Under the pieces are notes generated by a model, which did not search any database, was not told the origin of the DNA, and saw nothing but the letters and a program-made list of their open reading frames with translations. From an uncultured Clostridia bacterium (GTDB lineage Bacteria > Bacillota > Clostridia > TANB77 > CAG-508), in assembly GCA_947627755.1 (NCBI GenBank), contig CANQXD010000014.1:1-39118 (forward strand): a DNA stretch of 39,118 nucleotides, in the 5' to 3' direction. This document shows, piece by piece, positions 7,270-14,968 of the stretch. The first letter of the stretch is position 1. Every line of letters starts with the position of its first letter. Both the position numbers and the translations under genes were made by a program.

Positions 7270-9921
7270 ATGCAAAACAAACATGAATTAGAAGGAAAGT
7301 ATAATCCGAAGAACTTTGAAGAAAAGTGGTATGAAGAGTGGGAAGAAAAAGGCTATTTTAAGCCATCTGAAGATAAGACTAAAAAGCCATATACCATTGT
7401 TATTCCACCACCAAACATTACAGGAAAATTACACATGGGGCATGCTTTAGACGACACCATTCAAGATATTTTAATTCGTTATAAAAGGATGCAAGGCTAT
7501 AATGCTCTATGGGTTCCAGGAACCGACCATGCTGCTATTGCAACTGAGGCAAAAATTGTAGAAAAAATGAAAGAGGCAGGCATTACCAAAGAAGACATAG
7601 GAAGAGAAGGCTTCTTAGAAAGAGCATGGGACTGGAAAAAAGAATATGGTGGAGCCATTGTCAATCAAATTAAAAAATTAGGTTGTTCTTGCGACTGGAC
7701 AAGAGAAAGATTCACTATGGATGAAGGGTTATCCAAAGCAGTACAACAAGTTTTCATTAACCTATATAAAGAAGGCTTAATTTATAGAGGAAAGAGAATG
7801 ATTAACTGGTGCCCTTGTTGTAATACTTCTATTTCTGATGCCGAAGTAGAATACGAAGAAGAACCAACGCATTTATGGCACATTCGTTACAAAGTAAAAG
7901 ACGAAGATAGATACATTATTGTAGCTACCACAAGGCCAGAAACCATGCTAGGAGATACTGGTGTTGCCGTTCACCCAGATGATGAAAGATATACTGACTT
8001 AGTCGGAAAAACTGTTATTTTACCAATTATGAATAAAGAAATCCCAATTATTGCAGACGAATTCGTAGAAAAAGAATTTGGAACAGGTGCGGTTAAATTA
8101 ACACCAGCACACGATCCAAACGATTATCAAGCAGCACAAAAACATAACCTAGAAATTATTGAAGTATTTGATGAAAACTTCAAAATGGGAGACCTAGTAG
8201 AAGAATATAAGGGTATGGATTTATACGAAGCAAGACAAAAAATAGTAGAAAAGCTAGAAGAAATAGGTGCTTTAGTAAAAATAGAAGATTATACTCATAA
8301 TGTAGGAAAATGTTACAGATGTCATAGCACTATTGAACCTAAAATTTCAGAGCAATGGTTTGTAAAAATGGAACCTTTAGCAAAACCTGCAAATGAAGCG
8401 GTAAGAGAAGGAAAAGTTCGCTTTATCCCTGCAAAATACGATAAAACCTATTTTGCTTGGATGGATAATGTAAAAGACTGGTGTATTTCAAGACAATTAT
8501 GGTGGGGACATAGAATACCAGCATACTACTGTGAAGATTGCCATGAAATGATGGTAGAAGAAACCATGCCAGAGCAATGTAATAAATGTGGAAGCACGCA
8601 CATTCACCAAGACGAAGATACATTAGACACTTGGTTTAGCTCTGCATTATGGCCATTTTCAACATTAGGCTGGCCAGAAAAAACAGAAGATTTAGAATAC
8701 TTCTATCCAACATCAACCTTAGTTACAGGTTACGATATTATTTTCTTCTGGGTAGCAAGAATGATTTTCTCTGCAATAAAACATACAGGAGAAGTTCCAT
8801 TCCAAGATGTTTTAATCCATGGTATTGTACGTGATAGCCAAGGAAGAAAAATGTCTAAAAGTTTAGGTAATGGTATAGACCCATTGGAAATTATTGATAA
8901 ATATGGAACAGATGCATTGCGTTTTTCACTTATTTATGGAATTTCTGCAGGAAACGATATTCGTTATATGCCAGAAAAACTAGAACTTGCATCAAACTTT
9001 GCAAATAAATTATGGAATGCTTCAAAATTTGTATTAGGAAATATTCAAGGAAAAATAGAGGATAGCTATTTAGAAAAAGAAGAACTACCAACAAACTTAG
9101 CTTATGAAGATAAATGGATTTTAGCAAAATTAAATCGTATTACAAAAGAAATTACCAATAACTTAGATAAATACGATATTGGTGTTGCACTTCAAAAAGT
9201 TTATGATTTTATTTGGAATGAATTCTGCGATTGGTATATAGAAATGGTAAAACCACGTCTATATGACGAAAACGCTAACAATAAAGATGCTTGCTTATGG
9301 ACATTAAATAAAGTGTTAATCAATTCTTTAAAATTATTACATCCAGTTATGCCATTTATGAGCGAAGAAATTTTCCAAAAACTATATCATACAGAAGAAA
9401 GTATTATGATAGCAAAATGGCCAGAATATAAGGAAGAATGGAATTTTGAAAAAGAAGAAAATGAAATAGAACAACTAAAAGAAATAATAGTTGCAATTAG
9501 AAACTTAAGAACAACACAAAATATTCACCCTTCAAAAAAATCAAGCCTAATCTTTGTTACCAAAGAATTAGCACAAATGGTAGAAGAATCAAAAGCTATG
9601 ATAGAAAAATTAGGTTTTGCCAATAACATTGAAGTAAAAACAGAAAACGAAAATATGCCAGAAAATGCAACTTCTATCCATACTTCACAAATGGAGGTTA
9701 TCATTCCGCTTGGTGATTTAATAGATAAAGAAGCAGAAAAAGCAAGACTACAAGAAGAAATTAAAAGACTAGAATCAGAAGTACAAAGAGCAGAGAAAAT
9801 GCTTTCAAACCAAGGTTTCATCAGCAAAGCACCAGCAGAAAAAGTAGAAGAAGAAAAACAAAAATTAATAAAATACCAAGACTTATTACAAAAAGCAAAA
9901 GAGAACCTAAAAATGTGGTAA
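7270..9921 (+). CDS. valS: valyl-tRNA synthetase
   Basis: Valyl-tRNA synthetase charges tRNA-Val. The 883-residue protein has the class I signature PPPNITGKLHMGHAL (HMGH at 55-58), the editing (CP1) domain with TTRPETMLGDTGVAVHP, KMSKS at 527-531, the WFSSALWPF segment, an anticodon-binding domain, and the C-terminal coiled coil (about 810-880) typical of ValRS. Two Cys clusters (CPCC near residue 181; CEDC and CNKC near 420-440) may bind zinc. Start: ATG at 7270 after AAAAGGAGG. Expression is under the T-box at 6845-7100. Length and motifs are complete. Confidence 0.97.
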   Translation: MQNKHELEGKYNPKNFEEKWYEEWEEKGYFKPSEDKTKKPYTIVIPPPNITGKLHMGHALDDTIQDILIRYKRMQGYNALWVPGTDHAAIATEAKIVEKMKEAGITKEDIGREGFLERAWDWKKEYGGAIVNQIKKLGCSCDWTRERFTMDEGLSKAVQQVFINLYKEGLIYRGKRMINWCPCCNTSISDAEVEYEEEPTHLWHIRYKVKDEDRYIIVATTRPETMLGDTGVAVHPDDERYTDLVGKTVILPIMNKEIPIIADEFVEKEFGTGAVKLTPAHDPNDYQAAQKHNLEIIEVFDENFKMGDLVEEYKGMDLYEARQKIVEKLEEIGALVKIEDYTHNVGKCYRCHSTIEPKISEQWFVKMEPLAKPANEAVREGKVRFIPAKYDKTYFAWMDNVKDWCISRQLWWGHRIPAYYCEDCHEMMVEETMPEQCNKCGSTHIHQDEDTLDTWFSSALWPFSTLGWPEKTEDLEYFYPTSTLVTGYDIIFFWVARMIFSAIKHTGEVPFQDVLIHGIVRDSQGRKMSKSLGNGIDPLEIIDKYGTDALRFSLIYGISAGNDIRYMPEKLELASNFANKLWNASKFVLGNIQGKIEDSYLEKEELPTNLAYEDKWILAKLNRITKEITNNLDKYDIGVALQKVYDFIWNEFCDWYIEMVKPRLYDENANNKDACLWTLNKVLINSLKLLHPVMPFMSEEIFQKLYHTEESIMIAKWPEYKEEWNFEKEENEIEQLKEIIVAIRNLRTTQNIHPSKKSSLIFVTKELAQMVEESKAMIEKLGFANNIEVKTENENMPENATSIHTSQMEVIIPLGDLIDKEAEKARLQEEIKRLESEVQRAEKMLSNQGFISKAPAEKVEEEKQKLIKYQDLLQKAKENLKMW

Positions 9922-9981
9922 AAAATCGATAGATTTTGAAATATAGTTATGAAAAATAAGCATGGCAGCTTTTTACAACAC

Positions 9982-10023
9982 AAAGAAAACCAGACTGTGA
10001 AATTTCACAGTCTGGTTTTCTTT
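9982..10023. terminator. bidirectional terminator between valS and the GNAT gene
   Basis: A perfect 42-base palindrome (arms AAAGAAAACCAGACTGTGAAA and its complement) separates two convergent genes. It has A-rich and T-rich flanks on the two sides, so it can act in both directions. Confidence 0.88.
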
Positions 10024-10101
10024 ACTATATTTTACATAATTTATCAATAATAATCAATTTTAATCTATAAAAACTTATAGATACTGAAATTTAAATTAAA
10101 C

Positions 10102-10584
10102 TTAAGGATGACTTCTTAATTGTTGTATAGCATTTTCAAAATTTTGTTGTAGCACAACAAGGGAAGAATTTAATTCAACATCTAATATATTCTGCAATTT
10201 CATTACGTCTTTTTTAGGAACAATCATTTTTATTTGCGAAACATTATATTTTGCATCAGAAAGTTCTAAAAGATTGTATAATAATTGTTTCATAACATCT
10301 TTACTATCTTTATTTTTAATATCTTCTGCTACAAAAAGTTCTATTTGTGTTAAATAATTACCATCAAAACTAGGCTTTAAAACAGACATAACAGCGCCAA
10401 TAGGAATGCCATCTTCACTATAAGCTACAAGGAATAAATCTGGTTGATGTTGATAGTAATATTCTAAATAAGAAAGAGCAGTTTCGTAAGTCCACTCTTC
10501 TTCAGAATTATTATTCAAATGCGCTATAGCAAATAAATTAGATAAAATAGATAAATCTTTCTCTCTAATTTCATGAATTGTCAT
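10102..10584 (-). CDS. GNAT-like acetyltransferase family protein
   Basis: The 160-residue protein begins MTIHEIREKDL, the usual first strand of GNAT proteins, and has a central LFLVAYSEDGIPIGAVMSV beta hairpin followed by a TQIELFVAED strand. This corresponds to motif A of acetyl-CoA-dependent N-acetyltransferases, though the Q/RxxGxG/A loop is weak (KNKDSKDVMKQLL). Substrate is unknown and the catalytic status uncertain. The start is supported by AAAGGAG nine bases upstream on the minus strand. It is convergent with valS, sharing a bidirectional terminator, and divergent from the spoIIA operon. Confidence 0.7.
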   Translation of the reverse strand: MTIHEIREKDLSILSNLFAIAHLNNNSEEEWTYETALSYLEYYYQHQPDLFLVAYSEDGIPIGAVMSVLKPSFDGNYLTQIELFVAEDIKNKDSKDVMKQLLYNLLELSDAKYNVSQIKMIVPKKDVMKLQNILDVELNSSLVVLQQNFENAIQQLRSHP

Positions 10585-10663
10585 GTTAAAATCTCCTTTC
10601 TACTATTCTATGTTTAGTATGAAAAGAAAATAAAAAAAATATGTAAAAAATAAATAAAAATAA

Positions 10664-10689
10664 TGTCGAAAACTTTTTAAAAATCGGCA
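10664..10689 (+). promoter_or_regulatory. Spo0A boxes upstream of spoIIAA
   Basis: TGTCGAA at 10664-10670 is a perfect Spo0A box (TGNCGAA). A second, inverted near-match is TGCCGAT on the minus strand at 10683-10689. They lie about 100 bases upstream of spoIIAA. In Bacillus and clostridia, phosphorylated Spo0A activates the spoIIA operon, so the position is as expected. A TATAAT at 10733-10738 could be the -10 box, but no clear sigma-H promoter was found. Confidence 0.7.
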
Positions 10690-10773
10690 AAACTTCCTAT
10701 ATTTTGCTATTGGAAAATAATGGAAAATACAATATAATATGCAAAGTAAACAAAAGAAAAGGAGGAAAAAATA

Positions 10774-11091
10774 TTGAATGTAAGTTATGAAGAAAAGGAC
10801 AAGCTCCTTTTACTAGAAATTACAGAAGAAATTGATCATCACACAAGCGAAAAAATAAGGAGGAAAGCGGATTATGAAATTACTAGATATATGCCAAGAA
10901 AAATTGTATTTGATTTTCATCATGTCACTTTTATGGATAGTGCAGGAATAGGAATGGTACTAGGAAGATACAAGCTGATGAAAATGCTAGGAGGAAGCGT
11001 AGAAATGATAAACGTTTCTCCAATGCTAAAAAAAGTATTTGAAATGAGTGGAATTACAAAAATATGTCCATTAAAAGAAATGTCTCTTTAG
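10774..11091 (+). CDS. spoIIAA: anti-sigma-F factor antagonist SpoIIAA
   Basis: SpoIIAA is a STAS-domain protein that, when dephosphorylated, releases sigma-F from SpoIIAB in the forespore. The FDFHHVTFMDSAGIG segment carries the phosphorylated serine, here Ser56. The 105 residues make it slightly shorter than Bacillus subtilis SpoIIAA, with the missing part at the C-terminus. Start TTG at 10774 follows GGAGG by eight bases. The last codons and the stop (11089-11091) lie inside a hairpin repeat, so the repeat has supplied the C-terminus (MSL). Confidence 0.95.
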   Translation: MNVSYEEKDKLLLLEITEEIDHHTSEKIRRKADYEITRYMPRKIVFDFHHVTFMDSAGIGMVLGRYKLMKMLGGSVEMINVSPMLKKVFEMSGITKICPLKEMSL

Positions 11092-11113
11092 GGACGTTTC
11101 CTAAAGAGACATT
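11079..11113. repeat. hairpin repeat with GGGACGTTTCC between spoIIAA and spoIIAB
   Basis: A perfect 14-base-pair stem (AATGTCTCTTTAGG at 11079-11092 with its complement at 11100-11113) has loop GACGTTT. The GGGACGTTTCC core is shared with the palindrome upstream of valS. It spans the stop codon of spoIIAA and ends 15 bases before spoIIAB. It has no T-run, so it is not an ordinary terminator. Confidence 0.8.
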
Positions 11114-11128
11114 AAAAAAGGAGTAAAA

Positions 11129-11617
11129 ATGAAAAGTATATACGAAAATGAAATGAATTTAGAATTCATTAGTAAATCTAGCAATGAAGCCTTTGCTAGA
11201 ATTAGTGTAGCAGCTTTTGCTGCTCAATTAGACCCAACAATAGAAGAAATTGCAGATATTAAAACAGCAGTTTCTGAGGCGGTAACTAACAGCATTGTTC
11301 ATGGGTACGAAGATACAGAAGGCATTGTAAAAGTGCATTGTAAAATCATTGGAAATTCCATCATTGTTGAAGTTTCTGACACTGGAAAAGGAATTGAAAA
11401 TGTAGAAGAGGCAAGAAAGCCACTTTATACTTCTAAACCAAATTTAGAACGCTCTGGAATGGGATTTACTATTATGGAAAGCTTTATGGATGAAGTGAAA
11501 ATTGAATCTATTGTAGGCTTGGGAACGAAAGTAACTATGAAAAAACTCATTAAAAAAGAAGAAGTAACCCAAGAGGAAATTGAAGAAGTTTTAAGCCAAA
11601 TAGGAAAAGAACAATAA
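11129..11617 (+). CDS. spoIIAB: anti-sigma-F factor / serine kinase SpoIIAB
   Basis: SpoIIAB binds and inhibits sigma-F and phosphorylates SpoIIAA. The 162-residue GHKL-type kinase has the N box [12 protein letters not shown]1 box DTGKGI, and G2 box RSGMGFTIM. It has about 16 residues more than the B. subtilis protein, as a Glu-rich C-terminal tail ([18 protein letters not shown]). ATG 11129 follows AAAAGGAG. It lies in the spoIIAA-spoIIAB-sigF order of all sporulating Firmicutes. Confidence 0.96.
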   Translation: MKSIYENEMNLEFISKSSNEAFARISVAAFAAQLDPTIEEIADIKTAVSEAVTNSIVHGYEDTEGIVKVHCKIIGNSIIVEVSDTGKGIENVEEARKPLYTSKPNLERSGMGFTIMESFMDEVKIESIVGLGTKVTMKKLIKKEEVTQEEIEEVLSQIGKEQ

Positions 11618-11636
11618 CAAAAGAGGAGTGTCATCA

Positions 11637-12362
11637 ATGGTATATGAAAATAATGTGAAAGATATTATAGATGCTCAAAACGGAAACCAAGAAATGATGA
11701 CAAAATTAATCGAAGAAAATAATGGACTTATTTGGAGCATAGTAAAAAGATTTAAAGATAGAGGATATGAGTTAGAAGATTTGTATCAAATTGGAACTAT
11801 TGGATTTGTGAAATCTATCAAACGATTTGACAGTTCTTTTGATGTGAGATTATCTACGTATGCAGTTCCTTATATTTTAGGTGAAATTAAACGCTTTATT
11901 CGTGATGACGGCAGCATAAAGGTAAGCCGCAGCACAAAAGAATTAGCAATGAAAATTAGAGATTTACAAAATAAGCATTTAGCTAAAACAGGTGAAGAAA
12001 TAAGCATTACAGAAATTGCAAAAGAACTTAAATTACCAAAAGAAGAAATTGCGCTTGCTTTAGATTCTTTAAAACCAACAGTTTCTATTTATGAAGATAG
12101 CTATAGTGATGAAGAAGGAGGTATTTCTTTTATTGATTCTTTAAGTACTGGGGTAGATGAAGCAGAGCAAGTAGTTAGCAAAATTGCAATTAAAGAAATG
12201 ATTAATAATTTACAAGATAGAGAAAAAGAACTAATTTTACTTCGTTATTATAAAAATAAAACACAAATGGAAGTAGCAAAAATTTTAGGTGTCAGTCAAG
12301 TACAAGTTTCAAGAATTGAAAAAAAGATATTAAATTCAATGAAATTAAAATTGGCACAATAA
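11637..12362 (+). CDS. sigF: RNA polymerase sigma-F factor (early forespore)
   Basis: Sigma-F is the first forespore-specific sigma factor. The protein carries region 2 (DLYQIGTIGFVKSIKRFD, STYAVPYILGEIKRFIRDDG), region 3 (SRSTKELAMKIR) and the region 4 helix-turn-helix (TQMEVAKILGVSQVQVSRIEKK). ATG 11637 lies nine bases after GAGGAG at 11622-11627. An in-frame GTG at 11628 overlaps that ribosome binding site, so I reject it. Length is 241 residues, close to the 255 of B. subtilis. spoIID follows 19 bases downstream. Confidence 0.96.
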   Translation: MVYENNVKDIIDAQNGNQEMMTKLIEENNGLIWSIVKRFKDRGYELEDLYQIGTIGFVKSIKRFDSSFDVRLSTYAVPYILGEIKRFIRDDGSIKVSRSTKELAMKIRDLQNKHLAKTGEEISITEIAKELKLPKEEIALALDSLKPTVSIYEDSYSDEEGGISFIDSLSTGVDEAEQVVSKIAIKEMINNLQDREKELILLRYYKNKTQMEVAKILGVSQVQVSRIEKKILNSMKLKLAQ

Positions 12363-12381
12363 TCTCAAGGAGGATAAAACT

Positions 12382-13371
12382 ATGAAAAAAATTTTAGGCT
12401 ATATTTTGCTATTTATATTGTTGTGTTTTGCTATACCAATTCTCTTTACACAAAAAAAAGAGAAACCAGTAGCTGCAATTGTAAATGAAGAACCACCAAC
12501 CGATATAGCTTATGATTATAAACAATATAATGTAGTAAAGTTATGGCATACAAAAACAAGTACAGTAGAAGAAATTGCTTTAGACGAATACCTATATGGT
12601 GTGGTATCTGCAGAAATGCCAGCAAGTTTTGAAGAAGAAGCATTAAAAGCACAAGCAGTAGTAGCAAGAACATATACTATTTATAAAATTGTGAATAATG
12701 CAAATAAGCATGAAGGAGCAGATATTTGTGACGATTCTGCTTGTTGTCAAGCATGGATTTCAAAAGAAGATAGATTTGCAAAATGGAATGAGCAAGACAG
12801 AGAAAACAATTGGAATAAAATAGTAGCTAGTGTGAATGCTACAAAAGGAAAGATAATCACTTATGAAGGAAAGCCAATCAATGCCTTTTTCCATTCTAAT
12901 AGTGGAGGAAAAACAGAAACCACCCTAAATGTATGGGGAGGGGATGGATATCCTTATTTGCAATCTGTTGCCACTGCTGGGGAAGAAGCTTATAGTCAGT
13001 ATCAATCCGAAGTTACATTAACCAAGCAAACCTTCATTGATAAAATAAAAGAAAAATATGCAGACTTTGAAATTGATTTTACACAAGAAAATGCAATTCA
13101 AGTATTAGAATACACAGAATCAGGCAGAGTAAAAACAATTAGAATGGGAAATAAAGAATTTTCTGGAGTAGAAGTACGAACACTTTTAGGCTTAAAATCT
13201 GCTAATTTTACAATAACCATAGAAGGAGATAACTTAAAATTTTCTGTAATAGGCTACGGACATGGCGTAGGTATGAGTCAAACTGGTGCAGATAGTATGG
13301 CAAAACAAGGAAGTAATTATGAAGAAATTATAAAACATTTTTATACAGGAGTAGAAATAGTAGATTTATAA
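12382..13371 (+). CDS. spoIID: stage II sporulation protein D (peptidoglycan lytic transglycosylase)
   Basis: SpoIID cleaves septal glycan strands during engulfment, acting from the mother cell with SpoIIM and SpoIIP. One N-terminal membrane segment (about 5-22) precedes the SpoIID domain: YLYGVVSAEMP with the expected catalytic Glu78, AFFHSNSGGKTE, and C-terminal GHGVGMSQTGA. The 329 residues are near the family length. ATG follows CAAGGAGG. In B. subtilis spoIID is expressed under sigma-E; here the gene sits directly behind sigF, so read-through from spoIIA is possible. I found no clear sigma-E promoter in the 19-base gap or at the end of sigF. Confidence 0.95.
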   Translation: MKKILGYILLFILLCFAIPILFTQKKEKPVAAIVNEEPPTDIAYDYKQYNVVKLWHTKTSTVEEIALDEYLYGVVSAEMPASFEEEALKAQAVVARTYTIYKIVNNANKHEGADICDDSACCQAWISKEDRFAKWNEQDRENNWNKIVASVNATKGKIITYEGKPINAFFHSNSGGKTETTLNVWGGDGYPYLQSVATAGEEAYSQYQSEVTLTKQTFIDKIKEKYADFEIDFTQENAIQVLEYTESGRVKTIRMGNKEFSGVEVRTLLGLKSANFTITIEGDNLKFSVIGYGHGVGMSQTGADSMAKQGSNYEEIIKHFYTGVEIVDL

Positions 13372-13418
13372 TTATCAAACCTTATTAGAACAGATTTTAA
13401 ATAAAATAAAAACAAATG

Positions 13419-13446
13419 GTATAAAACTACAAAAAGCGGAAACAAT
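13419..13446 (+). promoter_or_regulatory. candidate sigma-F promoter of spoIIQ
   Basis: GTATA at 13419-13423 and GGAAACAAT at 13438-13446 resemble the sigma-F consensus of Bacillus (GYATA and GGnnAnAnT), with 14 bases between. The promoter precedes a gene that is sigma-F dependent in Bacillus. Confidence 0.55.
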
Positions 13447-13479
13447 CTAACTAAAGAAAAAAATGAAGGAGGAAAATAC

Positions 13480-14292
13480 ATGAGAAGAAATAACAGAAGA
13501 CCATTTGATGAGGAGAAGGAAACCAATAAAATAGTAATTATTTCTTTTGCTGTTTTAATAATGGCAGTCCTTGCATTTATTATTACTTTTGTAGTATATC
13601 GTAATTATTTAAATAAGCAAACGGATATAGCAAAATACAATACTTCTATTACAGATTTAGGAAAAACAAATCAAGAAGCAACTTCTAGTGCAAGTTCTAG
13701 TATAGGAAAAAGTGTAAATGAAATGCAAGAAGAAAATATAATATCAAATGAAATAACTAATGAAACTAGCACAGATAAAATAGCTATTAATACTTCTACA
13801 ATGGAAAAAGAAAATGTAAATGAGCAATCAACACAAACAACTACTACACCTCAAACAGAAGAAAAACAAGAAGAAAAGAAGCCAGATCCAACATTTGTAA
13901 AACCAGTAGAAGGACAAGTATCTACTGAATTTGCAAAGGATACCTTAATATATTCTAATACTTTGCAAGAATGGGTAACTCATAATGGAATTGACATTAA
14001 AGCAGACAAAACTACAGTTGTAAAAGCATCTGCAGAAGGAACTATAAAATCTATAAAAAATGATCCACGCTATGGAATTACAGTAGTAATAGAACATGTA
14101 AATGGCTATCAAACAGTTTATGCTAATTTACTAACAGCAGAATTTGTAAAAGAGGGAGAAACAGTAAAACAAGGACAAACCATAGGAACAGTAGGAAATA
14201 CAGCTACATTTGAAATTGCAGATGACTCTCATCTACATTTTGAAATGATAAAGGATGGAGAATATGTAGATCCAAACTTATATTTAAAATAG
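13480..14292 (+). CDS. spoIIQ: SpoIIQ-like M23-family protein
   Basis: SpoIIQ is the forespore membrane half of the SpoIIIAH-SpoIIQ engulfment channel. Layout: cytoplasmic arginine-rich start (MRRNNRRPFDEE), one membrane segment (about 17-40), a Ser/Thr/Glu-rich linker (45-135), and an LytM/M23 domain (140-270). The domain keeps the metal-ligand residues His168 and Asp172 (HNGID) and the HLH motif at 251-253. The usual YxHL histidine is Asn216 (YANL). B. subtilis SpoIIQ is inactive, whereas clostridial SpoIIQ proteins keep zinc ligands, so this one probably binds zinc; activity is uncertain. ATG follows GAAGGAGG. Placement directly after spoIID supports the assignment. Confidence 0.88.
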   Translation: MRRNNRRPFDEEKETNKIVIISFAVLIMAVLAFIITFVVYRNYLNKQTDIAKYNTSITDLGKTNQEATSSASSSIGKSVNEMQEENIISNEITNETSTDKIAINTSTMEKENVNEQSTQTTTTPQTEEKQEEKKPDPTFVKPVEGQVSTEFAKDTLIYSNTLQEWVTHNGIDIKADKTTVVKASAEGTIKSIKNDPRYGITVVIEHVNGYQTVYANLLTAEFVKEGETVKQGQTIGTVGNTATFEIADDSHLHFEMIKDGEYVDPNLYLK

Positions 14293-14353
14293 AATAAATA
14301 ATAAATATCACTCTAAATATACAAAAATACTTGCATTTACAATTTTATTAATT

Positions 14354-14382
14354 TTGACAAAAGGTAACATAAGTAGTATAAT
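14354..14382 (+). promoter_or_regulatory. sigma-A promoter for the gene at 14450
   Basis: TTGACA at 14354-14359 and TATAAT at 14377-14382, spacing 17 bases; both boxes are consensus. Confidence 0.85.
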
Positions 14383-14449
14383 AAAGATAAGTAGTTGCAA
14401 AAATATACATTGTATAATTGCAATGTAACAAAAAAAAGGAGAAAATAAT

Positions 14450-14812
14450 ATGAAGCAAATCAAAGATGTAGTAGCAACAATGAAGAATCTGACAGAACGG
14501 GAGGACGTAGAAAAAACAATCGATGAGTGCATGAAAAAAATCGGTTGTGAAAATGTAGACTGGAGAAACTTCTACATTTACGATTCTTCCTTACCTTGGA
14601 TAGAAAACATTTTATCGAAAATGCAAATCTTCTTTTTAATTCCTATTGCAGAAGAGGCTAAAGTAAATAGCAAAAGAAAAATAATTATCTTTTGCAATAA
14701 AACAAAAGAAAAAGAAGACGAAATTTGGACTATCCGGGTAAACGCAACACAGTTACATGTAAATCTTTATATTTCTCCCAAAACGGCGGAATACTTAAGT
14801 GTAACAGAATAA
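14450..14812 (+). CDS. hypothetical protein, 120 residues
   Basis: I do not recognise this protein. It has no signal peptide or membrane segment. An N-terminal helical part (KQIKDVVATMKNLTERED, KTIDECMKK) is followed by a mixed alpha/beta segment with SLPWIENILSKMQIFFLIPIAEE and a C-terminal IWTIRVNATQLHVNLYISP strand pair. It has a consensus promoter, AAAAAAGGAG ribosome binding site and its own terminator, so it is a monocistronic, probably well expressed gene. Two arginine codons are CGG, which is rare elsewhere in the window. Confidence 0.75.
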   Translation: MKQIKDVVATMKNLTEREDVEKTIDECMKKIGCENVDWRNFYIYDSSLPWIENILSKMQIFFLIPIAEEAKVNSKRKIIIFCNKTKEKEDEIWTIRVNATQLHVNLYISPKTAEYLSVTE

Positions 14813-14821
14813 CTACCGAAA

Positions 14822-14855
14822 GACTCTTGAAGGAAATTCCTTTAAGAGCCTTTTC
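14822..14855 (+). terminator. Rho-independent terminator
   Basis: GACTCTTGAAGG pairs with CCTTTAAGAGCC (one G-T pair and one mismatch), followed by TTTTCATTT. It lies just after the stop codon at 14812. Confidence 0.8.
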
Positions 14856-14885
14856 ATTTATATAAAATTTAAAATAATTAAATTA

Positions 14886-14914
14886 TAGACAATTTTTTTT
14901 TACAATGATATAAT
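14886..14914 (+). promoter_or_regulatory. sigma-A-type promoter for the P-loop/Asp23 gene
   Basis: TAGACA at 14886-14891 and TATAAT at 14909-14914, spacing 17 bases. Confidence 0.7.
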
Positions 14915-14968
14915 GGCATAGACAAGAAAAAATAGCATAAACATTTAAGCAAAAAAGGAGAAAAATAA

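Noticed and set aside
8649-8834. A small plus-strand frame within valS
   Set aside because: It is in another frame of a complete valS gene and has no ribosome binding site.
11079-11113. Terminator between spoIIAA and spoIIAB
   Set aside because: The stem is strong, but there is no T-run after it and the downstream genes must be co-expressed.
13454-13479. Sigma-E or sigma-G promoters before spoIID and spoIIQ
   Set aside because: No match to CATACANT or CATnnTA at proper spacing was convincing; only the sigma-F-like match is reported.
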